64,000 bases of DNA from Prorocentrum cordatum (lineage: Eukaryota; Sar; Dinophyceae; Prorocentrales; Prorocentraceae): NCBI GenBank assembly GCA_963575745.1, contig CAUYUJ010013847.1:1-64000 (forward strand), written 5' to 3'. The position numbers and the translations under genes were made by a program. Shown here in pieces: positions 10,025 to 24,700 of the stretch. The notes under the pieces were generated by a model, which saw nothing but the letters and a program-made list of their open reading frames with translations, was not told the DNA's origin and did no database searches. Position 1 is the stretch's first letter, and the number at the start of each line of letters is the position of its first letter.

Positions 10025-12598
10025 ATGGCCCCCAAGAAGCCGGACCGCCGTCGCTCTTCCAAGCAGCCTCCGAGTTCCCGTCCTGCTGCTGAAGGGATCT
10101 CTCCTCCAACGCAAGCAGGACTGCATCGCAGCGTTCAAGCAAGCGGGGTCTGACCGCCCCACGGCCGCATACAACGGGCTTGCCGAACTGAACGCGGACG
10201 AGCTCCAGGCAACGTACGACATGCACAAGTCCAACACGAAGAAGCTCGGCAGCGCCCTGATCCGCATGTGCGCCACCAACCAGATCAGCTACACGCTTGA
10301 TCATCACCAGCGCAGCAAGCCTACGCGCATTGGCGGTGACACATCACACCCACCAGCGGGTTCCGCACGTCTTCAGACTGCGGACACCCAATTCATCGCC
10401 TTGGACCCGGCCTTTTGGAAGGTCCCCGTCCTCGCTGAACCCACATCCCCCGACGACGGCAAGACGTACAAGCCCAGTATCAGCCTCCACGACTACGAGA
10501 GCGGCGAGCGGCTGCTCCAACACCACCTCGAGCAGGGCAAGCGAACCACGGGTCAGCTCGCGATTGCTGTCATGGGCCCCAAAAAACGTCAACTACGTCG
10601 GCACCGAGCTCGCCGTCCCCGTCCTGAAGCGTCACCCCACGGCGCCCAAAGTGGTCCACACGCACGTCCCCGTGACCGTGTACCAGCTGGGCACCAAGGA
10701 GGTCGCCTGCACGGAAAAAGTAGCCGTCGCCACCATCGACCCTGCCGACCACGTATGCTGGATTCGGGCGACCATACATGAAACCGAGGCCATCGCCGCA
10801 GTCCCCTCCATGCATCAGGCCTTCGAGGACCAGTTCTCGGGAGGTGCCCCCGTGAACGGTGGTCCACGCACCAAGGGCCCTTTTCGAGGGGACTCCGCTC
10901 CACAGGACAAGGCGCGCCAAAACCAAAAGCACAGGGAGTCCAAGAAAGACGCTCGCCGCCAGGAGCTCGATAGTCAGCTCCAGGACACCTTCAAGGCCCT
11001 CTTCCACGGCAACTTTAAAGCCGTCACCATCCTTGAACCCTGCAAAAGCCTAGGCAGGTTTGGATCGGGCGTCGGAAAGAGGTCCCTGGCTGCCACCTTC
11101 GGCGTCAGTCTCCAAGCGGTCGACAAGGTCTTGGCGGGATCAGGGCAACTCGGCGCTACCTACGACCTCAGCAACGTAGGTGCTGACGAGCCCACCGCTG
11201 ACAAGTATCAGACCGTGTGGTTCCCTGAGGACCATCCCATCACGATGGCAGATGCGTTCCAGAAGTCGGTGGAGTTCAAGGCCCTGGGAGTCGTCAGGCA
11301 CGGCAAGTCAGGCTTACTGGGGATCCGTGTTCCACGGGGGTCAGACGCCGCCAGGGCTGCTGCCGTCAGCATCCGTGGCTGCGAGGCTTCCCTCGCCAAG
11401 ACGCGCTACCGCATCACTGGCATTGCGGCACGCCACGCCACGCTGACCCAGCTCGCCAAGACTCTCACGGGCCCGTCCGTTAAATGGGACTGTGAGGTCT
11501 ACCACACCGCCTGGGACCCAGCCACTGCGGCCCAGTTTGCCTTAGTGCGTGCCCATCGGCCCCCCACTCACATACACGGTACAAGTTGCGGGGTGCCCCA
11601 TCCCGTGGAGCATCACCGAGGCCCCGTTGGCTGAGGTGGTGCCGAAGCGGGACAACGTCACCATCGTCACGCCTACCACCATTACAGAGCCTGTGACGCC
11701 GCCAGCCCGTGGTGGCGGCTTCAGCCCCGCCACCGGCACACTCCTCACCAAAGCGGCCCAGAGCCCCTATCTCCACGACCTCATGACTGCCACGCCCAAA
11801 GGCAAAGGCGTCGCACCGCTCCTGATCCCCAAGGAGGAGCCTTCAGCCAAGCGCCACCGATCCTCCAGTGGGAAACGTGACGTCCCGCCGCACGCAAGGT
11901 CACACTGCGCCCCAGGCCGCAGCTCCTCTGCACCCCCGCACGGCACGGACGGAGCCGCTGAACAAACGGCCGCCCCAGGAGCAGGTGGTCATGACTCTCG
12001 GCTCGGCACGGTGGCGGCAGAAGGTGGGGGCCACACCGAAGGCGACGCTGCCACAGCCGCCGAAGTACCAGGTGACGCCGAGGACGTCGAGATCCTCTCA
12101 TCAGGCGATGAATACAGCGAGGCCTCCCACGAACTCAACACCTTCGGTGAGCGCTTCGCATCGGCCTCTCAACCGCCAGATGCTGCCACGACCCGCATCC
12201 AGCACATGGAACAACAGCACGAGCTGCTAGCCAACACGGTGGATAACATGCAGGTCCAGCTTGCGGGCGTTCTCTCCTCCCAGGCCACACTCACGGAGCA
12301 CGTCTCGGGGTTGGAACGGGGGCTTGCCACCGTCGTCACCCAGCAACAGACGGCAACCGCCGAAGCTGCTGCACTGCGCGGCGACATCCAGGCCCTCCTC
12401 GGGCACCTCGCGGGGGGTACCATCCACCTGCCACAAGTGGCCACTCTGGAAACTAAGAAGGAGGAAGCTGCAGCGGCCGCTGATCCCGTGGCTGTCTGCG
12501 GGTGGATCGACCAGCCAGGCCAGGTCACCCCAGGGACGGGGCCCCCAGGGGCTGACAAAAGCAAAGACAAGGGTCGGGCCACCCAGGAACCCTATTGA
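10025..12598 (+). CDS. LINE ORF1 protein, broken into frames by three single-base shifts
   Basis: The ATG at 10025 (context GCAGCAATGG) starts MAPKKPDRRRSSKQ. Coding then continues in the next frame from about 10090 (KQDCIAAFKQAGSDRP), shifts again at about 10575 and again at about 11546, and ends RATQEPY-stop at 12598. All shifts are +1. The second falls in an A6 run and the third in a C6 run, so a single extra base in each explains them. The middle section (about 11030-11690) looks globular; about 12200-12420 is a coiled coil with many Gln/Leu/Ala, as in other LINE ORF1 proteins. GGGFSPA near 11714 is a motif repeated in ORF2. Likely role is RNA binding and particle assembly, by analogy only. 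Confidence 0.6.
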
Positions 12599-12769
12599 AG
12601 GTGCCTCAGAGAGCCCGCCTCAGCCCTCCGAGGAAGCGCCTCCAGAGGCATCTCTTCCCTCTTCGCGTTATATCTCTTTCTTGTCGCCTCATGTCGGTTT
12701 TGGCAGCAGCACGCGCAAGCTATCTGGTGTAGGGACACCCGCAGTCTTGCAGGGGGCGCGATTGTTGCA

Positions 12770-15700
12770 ATGTACATGAGCATTCAGGGGTATTTGAGGA
12801 CGTGTGCAGACATGCAGCTTTTGGCTCATCGCTCGCGCCGCCCGCCTGGCCTCGCCATCATGCGGCGCCTTGCCTGCAGCATGGCCCTCCCTTTGCTAGC
12901 TGGAGCACGCCCGTCTTCAGGCGGTGCGCCCCAGCACGTTTTCCTTTACGATGACAGCAGCATCTACAAGTACGATCATTGCACCATTTTGTACCCGATC
13001 GTGAACAGCACCGCCGCCGCGGGTCCGTGCGGCAAGGGGCCGTTGGGCGCCATCGCGAGTGCATGCGCGCCCTCGTCAACTACGACACATGCATCGCAGT
13101 CCACCCTCAGCGTGGCCTCGACCGTCGTGCAGCACATCTTCGACGGGGCCGCTGACCAAGGCCATGCACGCAGTGGCGGCTTCAGCCCCGCTGTCGTGCC
13201 CCGCTATAGCCCCACGGGTCTCATTGCCCCCCTGTGCGCCAGGGGCGAACCCGAGGAGGACCCCGCTTTCTGGCACCTGATGATGATCCGAGCCCGGCTC
13301 ATACCGTGCGCTGCGGCGTGGGCACCAGGTGAGGACCACCAGGACGTGTTCTGGGCATGGCTCGAGGACTGCGTCCCGTACATCCTGGCGACGCTCCATC
13401 TGCCACAGTACGACCACTTTTTCCAGGAGGACTCCGAGGAGAAAAACGACGCCCTGCGCCAGCGCACCGCGATCGACATGTGCGAGGACATCTGGCATAG
13501 AGCGGGCCCTGACAGACAGCGCACCAACCGCAACCTCACTCGTATCCAGGGCAGCCGCGAGTACTCCACCCGCTACTTTGGCCTCCTTCTGGAATACCAG
13601 GGCGCTCGTGCTCAGCTCGTCGGCCCTGAGGCTTTCACGGCACCTTTGCCGTCATACCTCTCACGGGCCCACGCCTTACTACCAAGAGGCCTCCCTCCAC
13701 CCGACCAAGACGCCCTGGCGTACCTCGCGGATGCGATCCTGCACCACCCGACAGACATGCAGCCGCTTGTCGAGGCGGAGCTCGCCGTGGCACCGACGGA
13801 ACCGCTAAACCCACCACCGCCAGCTGGCCTCGCCCAGCACGCCACGGGTGAGCAGGCCGCAGACGACCCCATATCATGGCTGCTCCAGCACATCGCGGCC
13901 AGCGATATCAGCAACATACCCCTGGACTCGTTCCACGCGTCGGACGATATCAGCAACATATCCCTGGGCTCGTTCCACGCGTCGGACGATAGCCAGGACG
14001 ACATGGAAACCCAGGATCGTGACGGCATGACACCACCAGGTGACACGGCCCAGCGTGACCGTGACAGCGAACCCCACTCAGGGCACACCCCGTCGCACAG
14101 CAGTCCGCCCAACGACTCGGCCCAGACCGACCCCTGCGCACAGCTCAACGACGCTGAAGGCGCCACTGCCGCCGACGCGACAAGCCATGCCACTGCATCG
14201 CCAGCTCAAACCAGCCCGCGCAGTGGCGGCTTCAGCCCCGCTGCAGCACTGGCTGGACCTGGACATCTCCAGACCGCAGGTGGCAGCACCACGCCCCGCA
14301 CTCCTGTCTGCCGTGTTAACGTGACTGACTCCAATCCCAGCGCCATCGACCACTGGCAGGCCGACGTCGATAACGACCCCATCGACGACGCGAACCCAGA
14401 TGCCAGCGGTACCTACGAGGCCCAGCACAGCGCAGCGGCATCACGACACTGTGGCTGCCTCATTTGCCTCTTTGTGGCCACGTACGCCATCGTGATAGCA
14501 ATGCCGTACAAGGACCAGATCGATGGGTACTTGCCGACACCGAGCCGAGACCCCAGCTACCGACAACGACGACGACGTCAAGCGGCGGCACCAGGCCCAT
14601 CTGTGCCCACCACACCCCGACGCACAACGGCATACAACGTCACGTCCGCATTGTGGGGTACTCTCAAGTGGACCAGCGCCAAACTCAGAGATATTGTCTC
14701 GGGCGGAGCCAGCGCAGTCGGGGTCGGCCTCGGGGGTGTCCTGAAATGGGCCAGCGGCAAACTCGGAGCTATCGCCACTGGCGGAGTGGTGTGCGGTCTT
14801 CTACTCGTCGGCGCCAAACTCCTCGCTCAAGGAGCCGTCGGACACGTAGGAGCCCGCATCTGTGCGCGTGCCCTGGATTCATCCACGGCCCAGTGGTGCC
14901 TCCGCTGTTGCAAACCGAGCAGGAGGCCGCGTGATGAGGCCACATACACAATGCCGCGCACGCTTGCCGACGAACACGAGGACCAGCACGTGCACTCACT
15001 CCGACATCCCCTGCTACAGGAACACTACGCCGCAGCAGTTGCCGCCGCAGTCGCCGATGTCACCACCGCCACCACCGCCGCCATCGTCGAAGTCACTGCC
15101 GCCGTATCGCGAGCCTCGTCTGTCACACCACGATCGACCAGCCCGTCTCCGCGATACGGCTCCAAGAGCGGCGCGGTCTATGGTAACCCACCGACTCACG
15201 AAGACGCCACAGCCCACGCCAGCGACGCCGAGGCAAGGGAACCACGTGAGCGCACCCGCGACAGCCCGTGGTCCATCTTCCGACATGCAGATGCTCGTGG
15301 TTCCTCTTCCGACACGGACACCCAACCACCACGTCGGCGAGCACGCTATGCATCACCCGCCAGGCCCCAGGCGCCTTCAGGCCCTGGTACGCCCCATCTA
15401 GCCCTCAAGCCACCGACGCGCAACTTACGCAACACTATCCAGCGCGACCCAGCGGTCCCCGTGCCGCCGACGAGCATCCTCAACGCCCTGTACCAAAACG
15501 GCTTTGCGCTTGGTAACAGTGGCGTGTCTACAGAGGACATCAAAGACGCTCTGCGACTCCACGACCATCCTCGATTCACCCATGATCTAACACTCCAAGC
15601 GCTGGGGCCGTGGACTGACATCATGCAGAGGCCCCCGAACCGCCTCACTTGGGTGCTCGAAGACTCGGGCGGGAACTCAGGCGAGACGATTTTCCCCTAC

Positions 15701-18700
15701 CTCACGTGGGACCTCCGCCAACCCACCACCGACGCGCCCACTGTCTTCTGGCATGGGACCCGCGGCGACCTTGCGGCCCGTCTCGCTGCCAGCGGAGGGC
15801 ACCTCTTGCCAGGCCCCCGCCGTGAAGCGAAGGGTCGAACTGGCACCAACGTTGGCCGCACGTACGTGAGCGTGCACCCTTCGCTGGCCGCGTGGTACGC
15901 AGTGCCGCCCCACCCGCCCTACAGCCTCGAAGACGACACCCTCGCGTGGGGACCCATCGCGCTCTGGATGTGCGAGGCCACCCAACCACCGAGCGGTGAA
16001 AACTGGCACAACTTCGTGAAAGGGGAGGCCCACGGAGCGCGCCTCATCTACCCTCGGGTCCTGGGCCTCCTCATCCGCATGGACTGGTGTGCCCCCACGG
16101 AAGCTGCCTCCAGGTGCCGTGCCTTACCACAAGCATTTGGCATGGGCGACTGTGCGCACGCCCTCCACATCGCTGGCTACGATCATCCAGATCTCCGTGA
16201 GGCCGCTGAAGCCCACGACCAGGAAGCTAGCACTCGGCGCAGGCTGGGCATCGCGGCAGCGTGGCCACCGCCGCAGGCACTATACTCGCCAGAGGCAGCG
16301 CGAGCATGGGCCAAACAGCATTACGACACTGAAGCAGCCACCAGGGCCGACCCCAACCAGCCCCGGCCACGCGTCTCGCTTCGCAAGCTCCAGCTGGACC
16401 CGCAGCCACTGATCGACCTTGTGTACACTGGCTTGCAAGCCGTCCCCGTGCGGGGGCACCCCGACGCACGCGAGTCGCGCCCCAGCGGCTCCAGCCCTGG
16501 GGCCGAGCCTGGTCCACCGCGCACCTACCAGTCAGGTGCCGCCCTGGCACACAGTCCAGACCGCTCATCGACGACATCAGGAGACGACGACCGCCGTATG
16601 CCGTCCCTCATCAGTGCGGCCGCAGCCCTCGCCCGAGGCCACGCCCGCCCACGGCGATCCGCCTCCCGTGCGTCACGGCAGAGTGGCGGAAACTCCACCT
16701 CGGACTACAGCGACATCGAGACGTGGGAGCACATCGTGACGGAAGTGGAGCCGACCGCCTACCACGTCCTCGCCTTCCACGTCCGCGATGTGCGGGCCCG
16801 TGTCAATGCCCCTGGCATCGAGGTCTGGCTTGACCCTGGCGATCACCACGACGGCGCCTACTTACCGTGGGGGACGACCGTCATGGGCCATCGCGTTATC
16901 GACCCTGAGGTGGCGGGTCGCGACGGCTGGGTCATCCTCCACCACGACCATGGCGATACCACTACCAAGCTCTGGGCACCGACCCAAGTCCACGTCAAGG
17001 CGGATGACACGTGGCGCACGGTCATGGTACCAGCGGACATGGGGCCCCAGTGGATAGAGCGCCACGCCGACGACGCTCGCCTCCCCGCCGAGGTCGTCCG
17101 CACTACAGGCCAGTCCTGGTTTGCCGACGTCTGGCCCTTGTGGGATCGACCCCGACCCCACCCAGACGACCCAGGCACAAACGAGCAAGCGCTCCCGCCC
17201 CTACCAGGACGCTGGTCATGCCTACAGTGCCGATTCCAATGCTGTCAGTACTGTGCGGCCCGCCGCAACACGCAGCTCGGCACCTCGGGCCAACCAACGT
17301 GCCCAGACTGCGCCCTCAGCGGACTACGTGCACCTATGGACTGGTCCACGGACTACTCTTGCAACAGCTGGACGTGTGCATACAGCACCGACAACAGGGA
17401 CTCCGACACATGCTGCCTCTCCAGCAGGTGCCCCCATCCGCCCAGTCCACACAGCCTGTTCGACGTCCGTGCCACAGGGATGCCGCCGCACATCCTTGCC
17501 CGCCAATATGGCAACGCGCCAGCCCACCACGACCTCAAGGAGCCCCCCCGAGCGCCTTCAGGCCCCGGGGGGGAGCCTCCACAACCAGGCCAAGCTGGTT
17601 ACCAGGGTCAATGGTACCTTCCACCGAGGCCGCGGCGGGTCCCCAGGCAGGGATTGCCCGACGGCACGCGGCGGCCACCTGGGTTCACAGGAACGGGGAT
17701 GCCTGAAGACCCGTCCCCCGACCAACCGCTGTGGAGGGAAGGCTACGTGCTCTTCGGCCCCCACCAGGCCCTCAAGGAGGACTTCACCTTCAACAAAACG
17801 GTCCGCCGACCTTACTCCCTAACCATCACCAACATGCACAGGGATCGTGTCACAGTCAGGACCGTCTGCGAGTCCATCGCCGAGCGCATCCACACTACCC
17901 GCACCCGCTGGCGAGATGTGGTACTGTACTGGGACGCCGAGGGCGGCCCTGGGCCTCAAGCTCTCGACTACGACATGCGCCTCTGCGACGCCATGGTGAG
18001 CCGAGCCACGACCGAAGCCGAGCTGAATCACGACCGCAGCAACCGTGGTAGTTTCTGTCTCTATGGACCAGCGCACCAGCGAGCTGTAAACATCACGGCG
18101 CTCCCCGAGCCGCAGAACATTGACTACATGGAGCATGTGCGGCGATATTCACCCGTCGGGGAGACTTACCCAGACCACGCCTTCGAGCACGTCTACCAGG
18201 GCTGGCGGCGGCCCGACGTGCCCACCGTCCTCCCCGACACCCGCCCGCTCTCGAGAGCCGACCAGCAGCGCTACCAACAGCACCAGCAGCGCATTCAGCA
18301 GCGCGACCAACGCGACGCAGGTCAGCCGAGCACTCCACGCAACCGCTCCCCCGCGCGCGTCCCGACAGGCGGCAACACGGTGTACGGCGGGGGCGCCGCC
18401 TACCACCGTGGCCCCATTGGCGCCAGGCCCGCGGCGGCTGGAGCAGCCGCCTCCAGCTACGGCCATGCCCCCCACGCCAGGGTGCATCCAGCGGTCATCG
18501 GTTACCCGCGGGCACTCGTGCAGTCTCCCCCACGGGCCACCTCGCCCGTGCCAGGGTCCACGCGTGCCTGGGGCCACTACCCAGGCCGCCATGACAGCAC
18601 ACCCAGCAACCAACCCGCAGTGCTAACCCCTGCGGCTTCAGCCCAGGGGACTGCACCAAGCCGTGGCAGGACAGGGCGCCCTGAAGGATGGCGCGATGCG

Positions 18701-21700
18701 AACGTGCGCGCTTGGCAACCGCGCCAACACACGCCCCCGCCACACGTGGCCGCATCGCTGCGCCCTGCCCAGGCAAAACCTGCCCCACCTGAGCGAGAGA
18801 GGCAGCCGCTCGTCCCGCTCGTCCTCACGTACACCCAGGCGCACCACAGCGCCTCCCCGCGGCACAGCGACGGAAGTGCCCATCACATCAGCCCCCGCCC
18901 TGACGCTGTCGACCCTGACCAGGCTGCTGCCTCGGCGGCGGGCGGCGCAGGCGGCCCCCGCCAGCCCAGTCCAACACCCTGCGCAGCGCCGATCCGCTCC
19001 CCGAGCAGGGCGGACTCTGCGCGCGCTAACGCCCAGGCGACCTCGCCACGCGACCGCCATACGGGCGGGCGCGTCCCGCGCAGCAGGTCCTGCAGTCGCC
19101 ACAGCTCGCGCAAGGCCCCTGGGAGCTCCACGAGCTCGCCGCCCCGCGAGACTCAGGCTGATCGCCAAGCCCCCGAGGCGGTGCCACGCTTTGGTGCCAG
19201 CGCCATCGAACCTGGCCAGGTCGACCTCGAGCCGACGCCGTCCACGGACCAGGAGCTGCCGCCGCCCACCCGCGTGGTCATCCCCATCGACGAGGCGCCG
19301 ACCTTCGACCCGTTCAAGAACAAGTACCGCGTCAAGGACCTCGCGGCGGGTTTCGGCGGCGGCTCACCGCTCTCTCCACAGAGTCGTGGCGGCGCCCTCG
19401 CCACCTCAGCCGCTGCCGCGGCAGCGGCGGCCCCGCGTGGAGTCAGTCCTGTCCGCAACGCTTGCCTCACGGCAGCGGGCATGGACGAGGCCCAGCGCCA
19501 GGCCACTGACCGCGCTGCTCGAGCTGTTCCACCTGATGCTGCTCATCACGGTACTGACGGGGCGGGCGCGCCACCGCAGGACGGACCAGCGGTGTCGCGT
19601 GCGCAGTATATGCGCGCGCGTTGCGCCGCCGCCGCGTCGAGCTGCCGCCGCTGGTCTGCTTTTGCTCTTGTGTTCGGCAGGACGGATCGAGGAGTCGCTT
19701 CCCTCTCCCTCTGCTGCCGTCTCACCTCTCCTCCCCTCGTCCCCCACGGTACAGGAGTGAGGAGGATTTTTCGATGCAGTGTTGCCGATGTTTATGAACC
19801 CCCCCTGGCGCAGTGTCGACCATGCCCCGCCTATACTTACGGCCTGACGGCGGCTTCAGCCCCGTTCAAGCCAATCTGCAGGGACGCCATGAGCCCCTAC
19901 TGTGGCCAAGCCTCCTACCTGGATAAGGGCCAGGCGGCCCTCCACCGTGCGGGACGAGCCAACCCCAGCTCCACCGATGGAGACGGGCCAGGTCGCTCCA
20001 TCCATCTCGCCAGCCTCAACATCACGAGTCTCCCAGCAAATTGGCCAACTATCACCGCTCTAGGTGTCGACCACAACGCCGCAGTCATAGCACTGCAGGA
20101 GACCCGACATGCCAAGCCTACCAGACAAGCCATCGTTACCAACGCCGCCAATCCACACCACGGGGGATATCATGCCAGTCTGGGACCTGACCTGGATCTG
20201 GCGCGAGCCCAGCGCAAAGCTGCCCACGGCGGCACAGACCACACAGTCGAGGGCAACACTGGCGCATCGGGAGGGGTCGCCATCCTCTCTAAGGACGCCA
20301 TCGTCGACTCCACCGTCGACGATACTGCGTCCTGTATCGCCACACTCAAGGCCAAGAAAAGATGGCACGAGGCCTTCCTCCCGCTCTGCACCCAGCACCG
20401 CCGCAGGCGGCGAAGAAACAACCACGGGCCCGCTGGGATCTACATAGCGAGCCTCTATGGGGTCGCTGGAGGAGACAGCACCGACTTGTTTCGGCTAGCT
20501 GACTGCGCCGCCGCGAGGGTCGGCACAGCCCCGTATTTCATTTGCATGGACGCCAACACGAACATCGACGACAATCCACACCTGCTGCACATGATGCAAC
20601 ACGGATGGTTTAACGTCGCTGAAGGCACACCTGACCACACCATGCACACATATGGCAATATCCCTGACTGGGACCGTGTCACCAAGTGTCCCCGCACTTC
20701 GCGCATCGATTACATCATCGCCAACCAAGCGGCGCGATCCCTTGTCACCGACTTCTGCTATCTGCGTGACTTGCCAGCGAAGTCCCACGTTGGCCTGCAG
20801 GTCACGCTCGACCTTAGCCGCCTCGACCATACGGCCCGACGCCTTCTAGCCCCCACGCCTTACCCTCTTAACGATGGAGCTCATGAGGACCACGAACTTC
20901 AGGCATTAGGGACCCTTATCGCAGGGCGATACCAGGACCGCATGGTGCAGGCCGACACACGCGACGATGTGGAACGCATGTTCGCCCTGGCAAACGAGGC
21001 CAGCCATGAGTACCATCTCACTCGGCTGCGCGACCTGCCACCTCCGCCGCCAGACCACCCAAAAAAGAAGGCCCCTACCATGCACGGGCTCACTCCCACG
21101 TTCGAGGAGCGACCCGCTGTCCCCCGCGCCTTTCCCACCTACGGAGCTTCCACGATTCACATGAACCGCCTTCGCAAGCTCCATCGGCAACTTTGTGAGC
21201 TTCGCTTCATCGGACAGCACCACCATATCGACTGCCGTGCCATCCCGCCTCACCTGGCGCAGCGCATCGACTGCACGTGGACCGCGGCCCGCCTTCTCTG
21301 CCACAAGCTGCGCCCCACGGTCCCCCTGGCCTTTCCTGAGGCCTGGAACCCCGACGAGCCAGCACCACACGGAGAGCACCTGGACCGTCTGATCCAAAAC
21401 CTTGACTCAGAGCTGGCGCGACGTGCAAACCGAGCCAAAGCTGAACGCATCAAGATTTGGGCTGAGGGTGTCCGCGAGCCAAGCGGGCGAAAGGCGGCCA
21501 TATACGCACGGGCTGCTGACTGCTCGCCCACGGCGTACCTCCGCACGCCCACCACTCCCGACGATACGCAACTCCACTGCGACACCACCGCCTTCAACCC
21601 TGACCAAGCTTGCACGGACGACAGTGATGCTGACACCGACGCTGGCGGCTTCAGCCCCAGCGACGGTAGTTCGCTCGACACGGACAACGACGAAGGCCAC

Positions 21701-24700
21701 ACTTGTGACCCACCACCTGCCCAGGTTCCCGACGCCCTTCCCGCCAACGCCATTGTTGCCAATACCAAAGACATGCTCAAGCTCATGGTCGACACCTGGG
21801 AGCCCATCTTGGGCAGGTACCGCGCTCGTGCTGGTCATGATGCCGAAGCCATGCCGACGTGGGCAGACTTTTACGACGAGTACCGACAAGAGCTGCCTAC
21901 GCCATCACCAGCAGTCCCTTTCCACCTCACCGACGACCAACTCATCCACTTCATTCGCAACCGTTCACCGTGCCGCGCGGGGGGACTCGACGGCTGGACA
22001 ACTAAGGAGGCCAAGGAGTTACCCGACGACATCCTTCGCCTCTTCGCCAGCGTCTTACGTGCTATGCAACGCACTGGCAACATCCCAGAACCCCTCCTTC
22101 ACGTGCCAAACCCGTGCCTCAGAAAAGGCCGAGGGGAACTTCCGACGGACCAACGACTCCTCTCGGTTCTCTCCGTTTGGATGTACGCGTGGGAAGCGCC
22201 AGCCTACCGTAGCCTCACGGACTGGCGGAAAGGATGGACCCACGCCACGAGTTTCGGCGCTGTTCCCAAAGCTACCATTGGGGATGTCAGCACCTCTCTC
22301 GCCCTGCGCATCGAGCACGCCAGGGCTTTGCTCCTCCCCTTAGCTGGAGCTGCCCTAGACCGACAGAAGTGCTTCGATTACCTCATCACGGACATCTGCC
22401 TTAACCTTGCACTCCACGCGGGGTGCCCTCAAGACATCGTTACTGTCCGCCGAAACTTCTACAACCACCACAAACGCTACATCCGCATGAACGGAGCGTG
22501 CTCTAAGGACTTGGCCAGGACTAACGGTCACCTCCAGGGAAGTTCGTGGTCCCTGGACGACATCAAGCTGCTCATGTGCGTGTGGACTAAGAGGCAGCAT
22601 CGATACGTTCCTCGATCGCTCAGCACTACCTTTGTTGACGACAGCAACTCCACTACCCACACCGCGTCTGAGCTGCAGAAATCTCTTGACGAAACCGCCA
22701 AGTTTGATCGATTCTCAGGTCAACGCATTCACCCTGGTAAAGTGGCAGGGTGGGCGCTCACCGACGAACTTCACGCCGCCGTCACCCAGCTCACTCTGGC
22801 GGAGCGCCCCCTACGTGTGGTCGATTCCTTCAAGCTCGTCGGGAGTTACATCAACGCCGAGGCAGCGCCGGCTCCAGCCGCGCTTAACCTCACGGCCACC
22901 GCAGATGCCCGTGTTCGGAGGGCGACTATTCGCCTGCCGCGCATTGGCAAGCTCCCATCGCCGATGCTTATCAAGGCGCGGCACGCCCGTTCCCTTGCTG
23001 CCAGTGTCTGCACCACGGGCACCGACATTCAAGCACCATCGGGCCCTGCCAAAACTGCCTACAACCACGCCCTCAAGGCGGCTATCCGCCCCAAGGGGAA
23101 CAAGTGGGTCGAGTTCTGGACTCTCATGGCCGTGTGCGTCCCAGGACACGCCCTGGAGATCGACGCCATCACGCAGCGTGAAGCATTCCTGTGCCTGCGG
23201 CGACAGGTTAACCGCGACGTTACACTCTGCGGGCTCGCCAGAGACCTTCAACACCACGTCCAGACCCTGTGTGGTGGAGGACCCGTCGGACGACTCGTCC
23301 AGTCGCTCCAGCAGCTCCGATGGACCTGGCCCACATTTGGCATCATGTACGACGACTGGGGCTGCCAGATCAGCTGGCTGAATTTACCCCAAAACGCTTT
23401 CCTTCACATGCTGCGGGCCTCACAACGCAGAGCCTTCCTGCGGAGGATCAAGCCACGGCGACACGACCTTGGATACCTTGCCTCTGTCAAACAGGGCCTC
23501 GACCTCTTCGCCAGCACGTGGCTCGCCCGAACCAAAGGAGCAGCCAAATGCACGGCCTGGCAGCTGGCGCTCCTCCTGAACTATCTGTCGGGCGGAGACC
23601 ACACCCAACAGCGACGATCCCGATCAAACACGTCAGCCGACCCCAGCCCCATCTGCCGATACTGCGACGAGGAAGAGGAAACTCAGGAGCACACTGTTCG
23701 CGACTGCAAGTGCTGGGCCCGAGAAAGACTCCCTCTCACCATCCTCATCAGTGACGACCAGTGGGCCCGTCTCCCGCCGCACACAAGACACTGCGGGCTC
23801 TTCGACGAAGACCCAGCCCTCCTTGACCTGCAGGCCGACCTCGCGAGGGACCCGCTGCCACAGCCCATACCGCGGCCCCCCCCTGAGGGAGATCCTGCGG
23901 CTTCAGCCCAGGACACCTACACCACCTACCTCGACCACGACACTGGTTGGACATGGGTCTACGCTGCCACAGACGGTGCATGTACCAACCAAGCCATCCC
24001 TTTGCTAGCACGAGCGGGTTACGGCGTCTACTACGGCATCGACCATCGCATGAACTACAGTGCACGCGTCCACGGCCTAACGCAGAACGCCCAGGTTGCG
24101 GAGACCCTCGCCATCGTCCACCTTACGGCATGTGCCGAACGGCCCGTGCACGTTTTCGTCGACAACCAGGCAGTGGTCGATGGGTTCCAAAGCATCATCG
24201 ACGGACATCCAGCGCCGCAGGGCACGCATGTGGACCTCTGGGAAAAGATCCACCGATGTGTTATGGCCAAGCCAAACATGTTCCGCGTCGAGAAAATCGC
24301 CAGCCACCTGGGAGACATGGGCATCGACCTCGGGCTCATCGGGCCCATTGCGGAGGAGTTCAATCGTCAGGCTGACGCCCTCGCCACAACGGCGGCACGC
24401 ACTCACAACCTTCCAGACGACATTGTCGAAGCTGCCAAAACACGACATCGCCAAGCGACCGTGCTTCACGGGGTCGCTGTCGCCATCTACGAGCGCAGAC
24501 ACCGCACACTCCCGCTCCCACACCGCAGGGCTGGGTTTACAGCTGCGGAACTCAACAAAATGGAACCAAACCCCCTGCTGTCGGACCAGGCACCACCCGC
24601 GGCTGGACCAGACATCCCACAGAACCCGGACGAGCTCTGGGCCGAGGCCCAACGGGCGATATTCGACGAACAGGAGGACGACCCGTTCGGCTTCGGCGGG

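Noticed and set aside
12803-12825. Spliced-leader-like TTTTGGCTCA just after the ORF2 start
   Set aside because: Only the last ten bases match; the CCGTAGCCA half is too different and the site lies inside the coding frame.
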